Assembly: GCA_964619315.1 (NCBI GenBank)
Contig: CAZUEH010000025.1
Span: 1 to 18,529, forward strand
Reading direction: 5' to 3'
DNA from: Fimisoma sp964619315
GTDB taxonomy: Bacteria > Bacillota > Clostridia > Peptostreptococcales > Anaerovoracaceae
Length of the DNA: 18,529 nucleotides
The notes beneath the pieces were generated by a model. The model was not told the DNA's origin. It saw only the letters and a program-made list of their open reading frames with translations, and did not search any database. The position numbers and the translations under genes are program-made. Each line of letters starts with the position of its first letter. The stretch's first letter is position 1. This document shows positions 1 to 6,991 of this stretch, one piece after another.

Positions 1-20
1 AAAGGCATGTTTCTGTTTTT

Positions 21-108
21 TGGCGGAGGACATGGGACTCGAACCCACGGGGCTGTTACACCTTACCTGATTTCCAATCAGGCTCCTTAGCCACTCGGTC
101 AATCCTCC
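21..108 (-). tRNA. tRNA-Ser (anticodon GGA)
   Basis: Read on the - strand, the molecule starts GGAGGAT and ends GTCCTCC-G-CCA, giving a 7-bp acceptor stem (one T-G wobble), discriminator G and an encoded CCA end. The anticodon arm is CCTGA / TTGGAAA / TCAGG, so the anticodon is GGA, reading UCC and UCU serine codons. The T arm contains GGTTCGAGTCCC. The total of 88 nt, with a long variable arm (GTAAGGTGTAACAGCCCC region), is what class II tRNA-Ser requires. Stems, loop sizes and the CCA all agree. Confidence 0.97.
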
Positions 109-137
109 AAAGTTGTGTCGTCGTTGACACCTTAAAT

Positions 138-166
138 AATTTACCATAAAGTCTAACCTTTTGCAA
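138..166 (-). promoter_or_regulatory. Probable sigma-A promoter of tRNA-Ser
   Basis: On the - strand, TTGCAA (161-166) is followed after exactly 17 bp by TAAATT (138-143), about 30 bp upstream of the tRNA 5' end. Spacing is ideal and each box matches the consensus in four or more of six positions. Assignment is by inspection only. Confidence 0.55.
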
Positions 167-334
167 GGACTTTTGTTAGAAGTTGTTTGAGGCAGAATTT
201 GAAAAAGCAAATGTAAGCTCTAAATTCAAAACAGCCGCGAGGACAAACTCAAACAGTGGGCGGTGTTAAGCATTCCCAAACTTTCTAAGAGTAAGAATAA
301 AGGTTATCAAATATTCCCCAAATGGTAATAGTTA

Positions 335-343
335 TGGTAGAAT
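335..343 (+). promoter_or_regulatory. Extended -10 promoter box upstream of the lipase-like gene
   Basis: TGGTAGAAT is an extended -10 element (TG-n-TAGAAT), 35 bp before the start codon of the hydrolase gene. The -35 region 17 bp upstream (TCCCCA) is poor, as is common for extended -10 promoters in low-GC Gram-positive bacteria. Confidence 0.45.
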
Positions 344-378
344 ATATGCGATATTTAAACTGAAAGAGGTAATATAAA

Positions 379-1548
379 TTGGAAGATAGTATAAGACTCA
401 AAGTCTGTAATTTTGGAGCAACGTTACTTAAAATATTCTTAGCATCAGTGACAGCATTTGCAGTGGTAGTGTTGCTTGCTGTGTTTGCATTACACATAAA
501 ATGGACTACATTGTTAGTGGGTATCATAATTTGTGCTATTATTGAATTCATCATATTTTGGATAGGCATAGTCTGTGTGTATGGCACATCAGTTCAACTT
601 GGGATAAAGATAAGAGTAATTGGAGCGGTGGTGGGACTAATACCTATCGCCAATATAATTGCCCTTCTTACGATTATAAGAACTGTGTCCGAAGAGGTTT
701 TGTTTAATAGAGAAAAGATTGGCATAAACAAAAATCGCAAACAAGAGCAAGTGTGCAAAACGAAATATCCTATAGTTATGGTGCATGGAGTGTTTTTTCG
801 CGATTATAAATTTCTTAACTACTGGGGAAGGATTCCCAAAGAACTAGAATCTAATGGTGCGACTATTTACTTTGGAAACCAGCAATCGGCAGCATCAGTT
901 GCGGACAGTGCCAAAGAATTGGCTGAAAGAATAAACGAAATTATAGATGAGACAGGAAGCCAAAAGGTCAATGTCATTGCCCATTCTAAGGGTGGTTTAG
1001 ATATAAGGTATGCAATGAGCCATTATGGAGTAGGCGAATTGATAGCGTCGGTGACGACTATAAACACACCTCATAGAGTCTGTCATTTTGCTGAGTATTT
1101 GCTTGATAAGGCTCCTTTGAAGCTGCAACATGAAGTGGAAAAAACCTATAACAACGCGATGAAAAAGTTGAGAGACCCATCGCCAGATTTCATGGCTGCT
1201 GTAACTGATCTAACAGCTAGTAGATGCACAGAAATGGATAAAGAATTAAAAGCGCCTGATAGTGTGTTTTGCCAGAGCATAGGTTCGAAATTGAACAAAG
1301 CGACTGGAGGCAAGTTCCCTCTTAATTTTTCCTATAACTTAGTCAAACATTTTGATGGCCCTAATGATGGTTTGGTAGCTGAAGACTCTTTTAGCTGGGG
1401 AGAAAAGTATACATTTTTAGAAACCTACGGCAAGAGAGGAATTTCTCATGGAGACATGATTGACTTGAACCGAGAGAATATAAAGGGTTTTGATGTTAGA
1501 GAATTTTATGTGCAATTGGTTTCTGAGTTAAGACATGAGGGGATGTGA
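379..1548 (+). CDS. Membrane-anchored alpha/beta-hydrolase, lipase/esterase-like
   Basis: Predicted serine hydrolase of the alpha/beta-hydrolase fold, 389 aa. The first ~105 residues hold about three hydrophobic helices (roughly 16-38, 43-68, 78-98), so the protein should be anchored in the cell membrane. The catalytic domain starts near residue 130. PIVMVHG (131-137) is the oxyanion-hole strand and turn, AHSKGG (201-206) is the nucleophile elbow with Ser203, Asp327 or Asp330 in DGPNDG is the likely acid, and His357 in ISHGD the likely base. These match triacylglycerol lipase/esterase families, but the substrate is unknown. The start is TTG; the frame has no ATG near it, and GAGG at 366-369 lies nine bases upstream, so TTG is accepted. 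It appears to be a single-gene unit with its own extended -10 box. No clear terminator follows. Confidence 0.8.
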   Translation: MEDSIRLKVCNFGATLLKIFLASVTAFAVVVLLAVFALHIKWTTLLVGIIICAIIEFIIFWIGIVCVYGTSVQLGIKIRVIGAVVGLIPIANIIALLTIIRTVSEEVLFNREKIGINKNRKQEQVCKTKYPIVMVHGVFFRDYKFLNYWGRIPKELESNGATIYFGNQQSAASVADSAKELAERINEIIDETGSQKVNVIAHSKGGLDIRYAMSHYGVGELIASVTTINTPHRVCHFAEYLLDKAPLKLQHEVEKTYNNAMKKLRDPSPDFMAAVTDLTASRCTEMDKELKAPDSVFCQSIGSKLNKATGGKFPLNFSYNLVKHFDGPNDGLVAEDSFSWGEKYTFLETYGKRGISHGDMIDLNRENIKGFDVREFYVQLVSELRHEGM

Positions 1549-1618
1549 GTTTTGGCACACTAAGGTATTCCTGAAACGTGTATACATTAAAAATACAACA
1601 ATCTAGAGGCAAAGTCCA

Positions 1619-1647
1619 TTGACTTGATTTTGATTAAATGCTATCAT
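1619..1647 (+). promoter_or_regulatory. Sigma-A promoter of the nim-like/oxidoreductase unit
   Basis: TTGACT (1619-1624) and TATCAT (1642-1647) are separated by 17 bp and lie 45 bp before the NimA-like start. Both boxes match the consensus in five of six positions. This is the best promoter candidate between the hydrolase gene and this gene pair. Confidence 0.7.
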
Positions 1648-1692
1648 GAAAAAAATGCCAAAACAACAATCAAATTAGAATGAGGTGAATGC

Positions 1693-2181
1693 ATGTTTAG
1701 AAAAATGCGCAGAATCAAACAATTGTTACCAGAGCAAGAAGCTAGAGACATTATCGCAAGGGCAAACACTGGAATTTTAGGTGTAGTTGGCGATGATGGA
1801 TATCCGTACACTGTCCCTGTAAATCATATTTTAATCGGAGATAAAATATATTTTCATTCGGCGAAGAGTGGCCATAAAATTGATGCAATAGAAAAGGAAC
1901 CAAAGGTCTCTTTTACTTTTATAGACAAAGATGATGTTGCACCTAGTGAGTATTCTACTCATTTTCGCAGTGCACATGTTTTCGGCAAAGCTCATATAAT
2001 TGAAGATCCAAACGAAAAAGTCGAAGTTTTTCGTGCTATATGCGAAAGATTTGCTGGAGATTATATGGACAAGTTCGAAGGAATGATATCTAAAGAAGCC
2101 CATCTTACCCTAGTAATAGGCGTTGATATAGAACATATTACAGCAAAGGAATCGATGGCGTTAATTAAGCAGAGAAAATAA
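1693..2181 (+). CDS. NimA-like pyridoxamine 5'-phosphate oxidase family protein
   Basis: Cytoplasmic flavin-binding split-barrel protein of 162 aa, the usual size for this family. The N-terminus MFRKMRRIKQLL and the following GILGVVGDDGYPYTVPVNH strand pair are characteristic of NimA-type 5-nitroimidazole reductase homologues. YFHSAKSGHK (53-62) contains the His and Lys/Gly region that in the family contacts the flavin phosphate. Many members are annotated as nitroimidazole resistance proteins, but that activity has been shown for only some; a general FMN- or F420-type reductase, or only a flavin-binding role, is equally possible. GAGGTG at 1682-1687 supports the start. It lies 15 bp upstream of the next gene behind the same promoter, so the two are probably co-transcribed. 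Confidence 0.83.
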   Translation: MFRKMRRIKQLLPEQEARDIIARANTGILGVVGDDGYPYTVPVNHILIGDKIYFHSAKSGHKIDAIEKEPKVSFTFIDKDDVAPSEYSTHFRSAHVFGKAHIIEDPNEKVEVFRAICERFAGDYMDKFEGMISKEAHLTLVIGVDIEHITAKESMALIKQRK

Positions 2182-2196
2182 GGAGGACGACCGAAA

Positions 2197-3228
2197 ATGA
2201 AACAATTTTCAGTAGCAATGTTAGGATATGGCATCGCAGGTAAGGCTTTTGCTAGAATCCTCAATCAAACCCATGACGAAATCATGGCAAAAACCGGTTA
2301 TGATGTTAAGGTTGTAGCAATTACAACAGGATCAAGAGGTTCACTATACTCAATGGACGGAATTGACTTAGTAGAAGCCACCCGTCAGCTTGAAGAAGAT
2401 GGCAAGTTTGATCAAACATCATCTATTTTTAGCACCATGTCATCGATGGAAGTGGTAGAAAAAGTTGACTATGATGTAGTACTTGAACTTACTCCATTAA
2501 ACATTGACACAGGACTGCCAGCAGCGGACCACATTAGAAAGGCACTAAATCGCGGCAAACATGCGGTTTCTGCTAACAAAGGTCCATTGGCTTGGTATTA
2601 CAGAGAGCTTAGAGATTTAGCAAAAGAAAAAGGTGTATGTTTCTTCTTTGAAACTACAGTAATGGCAGGAACTCCAGTTTTCAACATGGCTGAAAACTGC
2701 TTACAATACTGCAAAATCGACAAGGTTGAAGGAATTTTCAATGCGACTACCAACTATATACTAAAGGAAATGACCAAAGGAGTTCCTATGGATGAAATCA
2801 TGAGAACTGGTAGAGAGCAAGGATTCATGGAGGCTGACGCTTCTATGGATACTAAGGGCTGGGATGCAGCAGCGAAGCTGACAGTGCTACTCAATGTCCT
2901 TATGGATGCAGGAATCACACCTAACATGATTGACCGTACAGGCATAGAAGAAGTTACACTTGAAGATATAGAAGCAGCAACAGCAAGAGGCAATGTACTT
3001 AAGCTTCTTTGCAGTGGCACAATAGATGAAAACGGCAAAGTTGTAGGCAAAGTTGCTCCAGGCGAAGTTCCAAAGGATGATGTATTTGCTGATGAAAATC
3101 TAGTTGCAGTTGTGTCTCTATACACTGATTTGATGGGTAAACTAACCATGCTTCAATATGGCCTTGAAACTACTCAAACAGGATATGGAGTATTCGTTGA
3201 TACAGTACGCATATTCGACAATATTTAA
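2197..3228 (+). CDS. Homoserine-dehydrogenase-like NAD(P)-dependent oxidoreductase
   Basis: 343 aa, with an N-terminal Rossmann domain (GYGIAG, 10-15) and a homoserine-dehydrogenase catalytic domain. Family motifs are clear: SANKGP with Lys128, GIFNATTNYIL (179-189), and EADASMDTKGWDAAAKL (212-228), in which Asp223 and Lys227 correspond to the catalytic Asp/Lys pair of yeast homoserine dehydrogenase. The known reaction of the family is aspartate semialdehyde to homoserine, for threonine and methionine synthesis. Two things are unusual. There is no C-terminal ACT domain, and the family's GPGAG-type segment near the end is replaced by YGLETTQTGYG. No aspartokinase, thrB or thrC is nearby. It may be a true short homoserine dehydrogenase or a paralogue acting on another aldehyde or alcohol. 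A perfect AGGAGG (2181-2186) precedes the start, overlapping the NimA-like stop. Confidence 0.75.
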   Translation: MKQFSVAMLGYGIAGKAFARILNQTHDEIMAKTGYDVKVVAITTGSRGSLYSMDGIDLVEATRQLEEDGKFDQTSSIFSTMSSMEVVEKVDYDVVLELTPLNIDTGLPAADHIRKALNRGKHAVSANKGPLAWYYRELRDLAKEKGVCFFFETTVMAGTPVFNMAENCLQYCKIDKVEGIFNATTNYILKEMTKGVPMDEIMRTGREQGFMEADASMDTKGWDAAAKLTVLLNVLMDAGITPNMIDRTGIEEVTLEDIEAATARGNVLKLLCSGTIDENGKVVGKVAPGEVPKDDVFADENLVAVVSLYTDLMGKLTMLQYGLETTQTGYGVFVDTVRIFDNI

Positions 3229-3238
3229 TAGAATTACT

Positions 3239-3275
3239 AAAGGGATCAAGCGAGATTACGCTTGGTCCTTTTTTT
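3239..3275 (+). terminator. Rho-independent terminator after the oxidoreductase gene
   Basis: AAAGGGATCAAGCG pairs with CGCTTGGTCCTTT across a 6-nt loop (AGATTA), with only G-T wobbles, and is followed by a run of seven or more T. It closes the NimA-like/oxidoreductase unit. Confidence 0.93.
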
Positions 3276-3330
3276 ATGAAGAAAACAGGTAGTTTACTCT
3301 AAATATTTTCTTTTCTTATACATTTGACGG

Positions 3331-3339
3331 TGGTATAGT
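3331..3339 (+). promoter_or_regulatory. Extended -10 promoter box for the GNAT gene
   Basis: TGGTATAGT (TG-n-TATAGT) lies about 24 bp upstream of the start codon, so the leader would be very short (about 17 nt) but still contains the AAGGTGAT ribosome binding site. No good -35 is visible 17 bp upstream (TTTTCT). Confidence 0.4.
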
Positions 3340-3362
3340 TATAGGTAAAGGAAGGTGATACC

Positions 3363-3881
3363 ATGATAACAACAGAAAGACTTATAATTGAAAAGTTTGC
3401 GCTAGATGAGATTCCTGTCCTTATGGAAATAGAGCATGCACCAGAAAATTGTAAATTTACTTGGACCAACACCAAGGAAGAACATGAAAAAGAGCTTGAT
3501 GATCCTAATGTGCTGACATTGGCGATTAAAAGAAAATCAGATGGATATATAGTAGGAGATGTTATAGCAAATTTGGACTTTGAATCAGAATGGTTCGAAC
3601 TCAAGAGAATAGCTTTTCGCGAAAAAGGAAAAGGATATGGTAGAGAAACCTTGAACGCATTGATTTGCTATGCATTTGAAGAACTTAAGCTCAACAAAGT
3701 ATGGCTAGAAGCATACACAGATAATCGAGTAGGAAGAGGTTTGTACGAGTCTACAGGGTTCCATTTAGACGGCATTTTAAGACAACATCACAAAACTGGT
3801 AGAGGGATATTGGATCAGATGCAGTTCTCTATGTTAAAAGATGAGTACAAAAAATTAAAGGAATCAGGAAGCTTCAAATAA
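3363..3881 (+). CDS. GNAT-family N-acetyltransferase
   Basis: 172 aa cytoplasmic acyl-CoA-dependent transferase resembling RimJ/RimL-type proteins that acetylate N-termini or small amines. The N-terminal TTERLIIE and later phrases such as ELKRIAF, AFEELKLNKVWLEAYTDN and LYESTGFHLDG are typical of the fold. REKGKGYGRE (86-95) is the pyrophosphate-binding R/Q-x-x-G-x-G/A loop for acetyl-CoA. The substrate cannot be told from the sequence. AAGGTG lies 6-11 bases upstream of ATG. It stands alone between a terminator and the promoter of the hydrolase cluster, so a link with the neighbours is not implied. Confidence 0.88.
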   Translation: MITTERLIIEKFALDEIPVLMEIEHAPENCKFTWTNTKEEHEKELDDPNVLTLAIKRKSDGYIVGDVIANLDFESEWFELKRIAFREKGKGYGRETLNALICYAFEELKLNKVWLEAYTDNRVGRGLYESTGFHLDGILRQHHKTGRGILDQMQFSMLKDEYKKLKESGSFK

Positions 3882-3932
3882 AAACTACATAAAAAAATGG
3901 GATTCCAAAGATGATATTTAGTGTTAAATTGT

Positions 3933-3961
3933 TTGACATTGTTATCACAAAATGGTACATT
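3933..3961 (+). promoter_or_regulatory. Strong sigma-A promoter of the first M20 hydrolase unit
   Basis: A perfect TTGACA (3933-3938) and TACATT (3956-3961) are separated by 17 bp, with an extended TGG just before the -10. Transcription would begin near 3968, giving a leader of about 77 nt. Confidence 0.8.
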
Positions 3962-3986
3962 TAGATACAAAGGATTTCTACATAAT

Positions 3987-4020
3987 TAGGGTGATTTGTC
4001 CTTGAGGCAAAATCGCCTTA
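3987..4020 (+). other. Hairpin in the leader of the first M20 gene
   Basis: TAGGGTGATTT (3987-3997) pairs with AAATCGCCTTA (4010-4020) with two wobbles. It continues through G-C, T-G and C-G pairs past one bulged A (4009) to a 5-nt loop. It sits between the mapped promoter and the ribosome binding site AAGGAG (4033-4038). No T-run follows, so it is not a normal terminator; it could affect RNA stability or translation. No known riboswitch was recognised. Confidence 0.5.
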
Positions 4021-4044
4021 AAAACAACAAGCAAGGAGAAAGTC

Positions 4045-5691
4045 ATGGAAGAAAGAATACTCGAAATTTTAAAAACCTTGGTCGCTATGAAGAGCGTAAG
4101 CTGTTCTACAGTGGAAGTTGAACCCGCTGAATGGTTTGCAGATTTTTTCAAGGGGCTACCTTATTTTAAAGAGCACCCAGAAGATACGGGCCTTTATGTA
4201 ATTCCAAACGATCCATATGGAAGAAAAATCCCATATGCATTACTTAGAGGTAAGAAGACTGATACTGTATTGTTAAGCGGACATTTTGACGTAGTATCCA
4301 CTGAAGAATACGGCAAAGCAGAGCCTTGGGCTTACGAAGTAGGAACAAAGCTAGAAGAAATGTTAGCCACAATGCCTTTGAATGATGAAGAAAGAGCTGA
4401 CCTAGAATCCGGCGAATGGATTTGGGGAAGAGGCGTAGCAGATATGAAGGGCGGATTAGCAATTCATGCAACACTGTTTGAAGAATATGCAAAACAAGCT
4501 TTAGAAGGAACTTTAGAAGGAAGCATCGTGTTCATGCCTGTACCTGATGAAGAATCATACTCAACAGGTATGAGAAACGGTATAAACATTCTCAAAGAGT
4601 TCAAAGACAAATATGGTTTAAACTATAAGCTTCTTATAGATCCAGAACCAACAGCAGACAAAGATAACTTACAGATTATGTCATTAGGAACTGTAGGTAA
4701 GGTAATGCCTGCTATTATAGTTCAGGGTAAAAAAGGCCACATGGGTCACTGCTATGGAGGATTTTCCGCATTAGGAATCTTAGCAGACATATATTTGAGA
4801 ACAAACGGTTCATTAGAATTCTCAGAAGTATATGAAGATGAAGCATCAGTACCTCCTACATGGGGTAACATGAGAGACATGAAGAAAGTATATGACGTAT
4901 CTATTCCTCATAGAGCTTATGGATACTTCACAGCACTTAACTTCGGAATGACTCCAGAAGAAATTCTAAACAAGTTAAAGAGAATTTCAACAGAAGCCTT
5001 CGAAAATCAGGTTGAAAAGCTGAACAACGAATTCCAGCAGTATAAAACTATGAACAAGGCTGAAGTTATGGACAAGATTTATTATGAGCCAAAAGTAATA
5101 GCTTTTAATGAATTATGTGAAATAGCTAAAGAAGTAAAAGGTCAAGATGCTTTTGATAAATTCTACAAAGAATCTTATGAAAAGATAGTTGCAAAGGTTA
5201 ACAGCGGCGAAGCTAATTTCCCAAGTGCAACAATTGACATGATGGAAGCGATGCTTGACTTTGCTGACATTCAGTATCCAATAGTTCTTCTAGGATTTGC
5301 ACCTCCTTACTATCCACCTACACACAGTGATAAGGTTAAGGGTAAGGAAGGATATGGAACAAAGGCTTACAAGTTTGTAAGTGAACTTTCCGAAAGAGAA
5401 TATGGACAGAAGGTTGGATATGAAAACTTCTTTATGGGAATTTCTGACCTTAGCTATGGTTCAATAACTTCTCCATTCGACTATGTAAAGTATTCTGCCA
5501 ACACTCCACTATGGGGCGATGACTACAATATAGACTTTGAGGGTATTGAAGATGTTGCTATTCCGGGAGTAATCTACGGACCTATTGGAAGAAACTATCA
5601 TCAGTATGTTGAAAGAGTACATAAGGAAAGCCTTACAAAGGTTGTTCCAGCAACAACAAAAGCTCTAATTGAGTACATTTGGAGTATATAA
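4045..5691 (+). CDS. M20-family metallohydrolase, RocB-like (paralogue 1)
   Basis: 548 aa, much longer than ordinary M20 peptidases (about 400 aa) and close to Bacillus RocB, reported as a manganese-dependent N-carbamoyl-ornithine (citrulline) hydrolase. Di-metal site residues are visible: His80 and Asp82 in SGHFDVV, Asp133 in VADMKGG, Glu169/Glu170 in PDEES, Asp199 in LIDPEP, and a C-terminal His519 in RNYHQYVERV. The middle region with HMGHCYGG (232-239) corresponds to the lid/dimerisation domain. It should be a cytoplasmic hydrolase of an amide or ureido bond in an amino acid derivative or small peptide. It is the most divergent of the three RocB-like proteins here, so its substrate probably differs. 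It has its own strong promoter, and a hairpin terminator separates it from the next M20 gene. Confidence 0.85.
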   Translation: MEERILEILKTLVAMKSVSCSTVEVEPAEWFADFFKGLPYFKEHPEDTGLYVIPNDPYGRKIPYALLRGKKTDTVLLSGHFDVVSTEEYGKAEPWAYEVGTKLEEMLATMPLNDEERADLESGEWIWGRGVADMKGGLAIHATLFEEYAKQALEGTLEGSIVFMPVPDEESYSTGMRNGINILKEFKDKYGLNYKLLIDPEPTADKDNLQIMSLGTVGKVMPAIIVQGKKGHMGHCYGGFSALGILADIYLRTNGSLEFSEVYEDEASVPPTWGNMRDMKKVYDVSIPHRAYGYFTALNFGMTPEEILNKLKRISTEAFENQVEKLNNEFQQYKTMNKAEVMDKIYYEPKVIAFNELCEIAKEVKGQDAFDKFYKESYEKIVAKVNSGEANFPSATIDMMEAMLDFADIQYPIVLLGFAPPYYPPTHSDKVKGKEGYGTKAYKFVSELSEREYGQKVGYENFFMGISDLSYGSITSPFDYVKYSANTPLWGDDYNIDFEGIEDVAIPGVIYGPIGRNYHQYVERVHKESLTKVVPATTKALIEYIWSI

Positions 5692-5701
5692 GCAAAAAAT
5701 T

Positions 5702-5738
5702 AAGAAAACGCGCCGTTTTGGCGGCACGTTTTCTTACT
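5702..5738 (+). terminator. Hairpin terminator between the first and second M20 genes
   Basis: AAGAAAACG pairs with CGTTTTCTT, then GCCG with CGGC across one C-A mismatch, around a TTTTGG loop (5702-5735). The right arm supplies the T-rich tail TTTTCTT. Only 26 bases separate it from the next start codon and no promoter fits there, so read-through is required for the downstream genes. It may act as a partial terminator. Confidence 0.7.
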
Positions 5739-5763
5739 ATGTAAAAGAAAGGTTAAACCAAAA

Positions 5764-6981
5764 ATGGGAAACGAGATCACAAGAGAAAGCTTTGAAAAAT
5801 TGCTTAGACAACTAGTTTCAATTAAAAGCCCATATTTTCATGAGGATGAAGTTATGGAATTCGTCAATGGATGGCTTAACGAAAGAGGCGTACCTGCCAC
5901 AATACATACCTTTTTTGAACCAAAGGAAACTAAGTTTCATGGGAAAAATGTAGTAGGTGTGATAGATAGTGGCAAACCAGGACCTGTAATATATTTAGGT
6001 GGACATTTAGATACAGTTCAATTGTGCAACGGTTGGACAAAGCCTCCATATGAAGGTGTTATCGAAGGCGATTATATGTATGGCGTAGGAACGTTAGATA
6101 TGAAAGCTGGATGTGCATCGATAATGTTGGCTCTTGAAAAATTTGCAAAAGAGAACATAAAAAACGAAAATTTCAAGGGAAAAGTTGTTTATCATTTGGT
6201 ATCCGACGAAGAAGGCCCTTACGGACTTGGAACAGTATATATAATCAATGATAAAATCCATAATATAGCTGAAGAGGCTGACTTTGCTATAATTGCAGAG
6301 CCTTCAGCAGGATTCACAAAGGTTGCCCATCCTTGTCTATGCTTAGGAGCAAGAGGAGGATATAATTACACCTTAAAAGTTCATGGCAAATCTGCCCATG
6401 CAGCTACACCAGAATTAGGTATTAATGCGATGGTGGATGCGTCAGCGATAGTTTCGGAATTAGAAAAAATTCCACCTGAAAAAGATGATAAACTTGGAAG
6501 CTCTACACCTTGTGTTATACGCATGAACGGAGGCGGTGCTGCTTGCAGCGTTCCTGACTATGCGGAAGTGGAAATTTTCCATCACACGGTAAGAGGAGAA
6601 ACTCAAGAAACCATAAGAACTAGAGTTGACAAAGCTATTGAGGCTGCTAATGTAAGATCAAAAGTTGAATTAGTATTTAGACAGTCACCCGCCGAAGGCT
6701 TCGATGGCGGATTTGACGCATATTGCATAGATGAAAACGGTGAGATTCTCAAAAAATTGGAGAAGACTGTGGAAGAAGTATGCGGCCAACCAGGCAACAT
6801 AGCATATTTCCAAAGCATTGGGGATTTTAATCATATAGGTGGTAAACTACAAATCCCAACCGTATTACTAGGCGCTGAAGGGGACAATTTCCACAGTAGC
6901 GATGAGAGAGTAAATCTTACTTCTGCTATGGAAATAACCCATATTATAAGCGAGTTTTTATCAGATGTATTAAGTAATTAG
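5764..6981 (+). CDS. M20-family metallohydrolase (ArgE/DapE/carboxypeptidase type)
   Basis: 405 aa, normal length for the family. The zinc- or manganese-site residues are all present: His81 and Asp83 in GGHLDTV, Asp112 in GTLDMKAG, Glu149 (base) and Glu150 (metal) in SDEEG, Glu179 in IAEPS, and His377 in NFHSSDE. HGKSAHAATPELGINA (207-222) marks the inserted dimerisation domain with the substrate-carboxylate-binding His212. Known relatives deacylate N-acyl amino acids or cleave dipeptides and include the YgeY-type hydrolases; the exact substrate cannot be assigned. Its binding site AAAGG (5748-5752) is weak and 11 bases away. The gene is followed after 10 bases by the next M20 hydrolase, so the two are co-transcribed. 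Confidence 0.87.
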   Translation: MGNEITRESFEKLLRQLVSIKSPYFHEDEVMEFVNGWLNERGVPATIHTFFEPKETKFHGKNVVGVIDSGKPGPVIYLGGHLDTVQLCNGWTKPPYEGVIEGDYMYGVGTLDMKAGCASIMLALEKFAKENIKNENFKGKVVYHLVSDEEGPYGLGTVYIINDKIHNIAEEADFAIIAEPSAGFTKVAHPCLCLGARGGYNYTLKVHGKSAHAATPELGINAMVDASAIVSELEKIPPEKDDKLGSSTPCVIRMNGGGAACSVPDYAEVEIFHHTVRGETQETIRTRVDKAIEAANVRSKVELVFRQSPAEGFDGGFDAYCIDENGEILKKLEKTVEEVCGQPGNIAYFQSIGDFNHIGGKLQIPTVLLGAEGDNFHSSDERVNLTSAMEITHIISEFLSDVLSN

Positions 6982-6991
6982 GAGGACAGAC

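Noticed and set aside
285..587. Antisense open frame over the start of the hydrolase gene, and similar antisense frames over the other genes
   Set aside because: They lie opposite well-supported genes, have no recognisable motifs or ribosome binding sites, and are of composition expected for reverse-strand shadows.
1551..1567. TTTGGCACACTAAGGTA after the lipase-like gene, with a perfect -24 TTGGCAC
   Set aside because: The -12 GC is missing at the required spacing (TA is there instead), so it is not a sigma-54 promoter.
3987..4020. Leader hairpin before the first M20 gene as a riboswitch or T-box
   Set aside because: Too short and without the conserved sequence of any class I know; no T-box AGGGTGGNACCGCG-type segment or terminator alternative.
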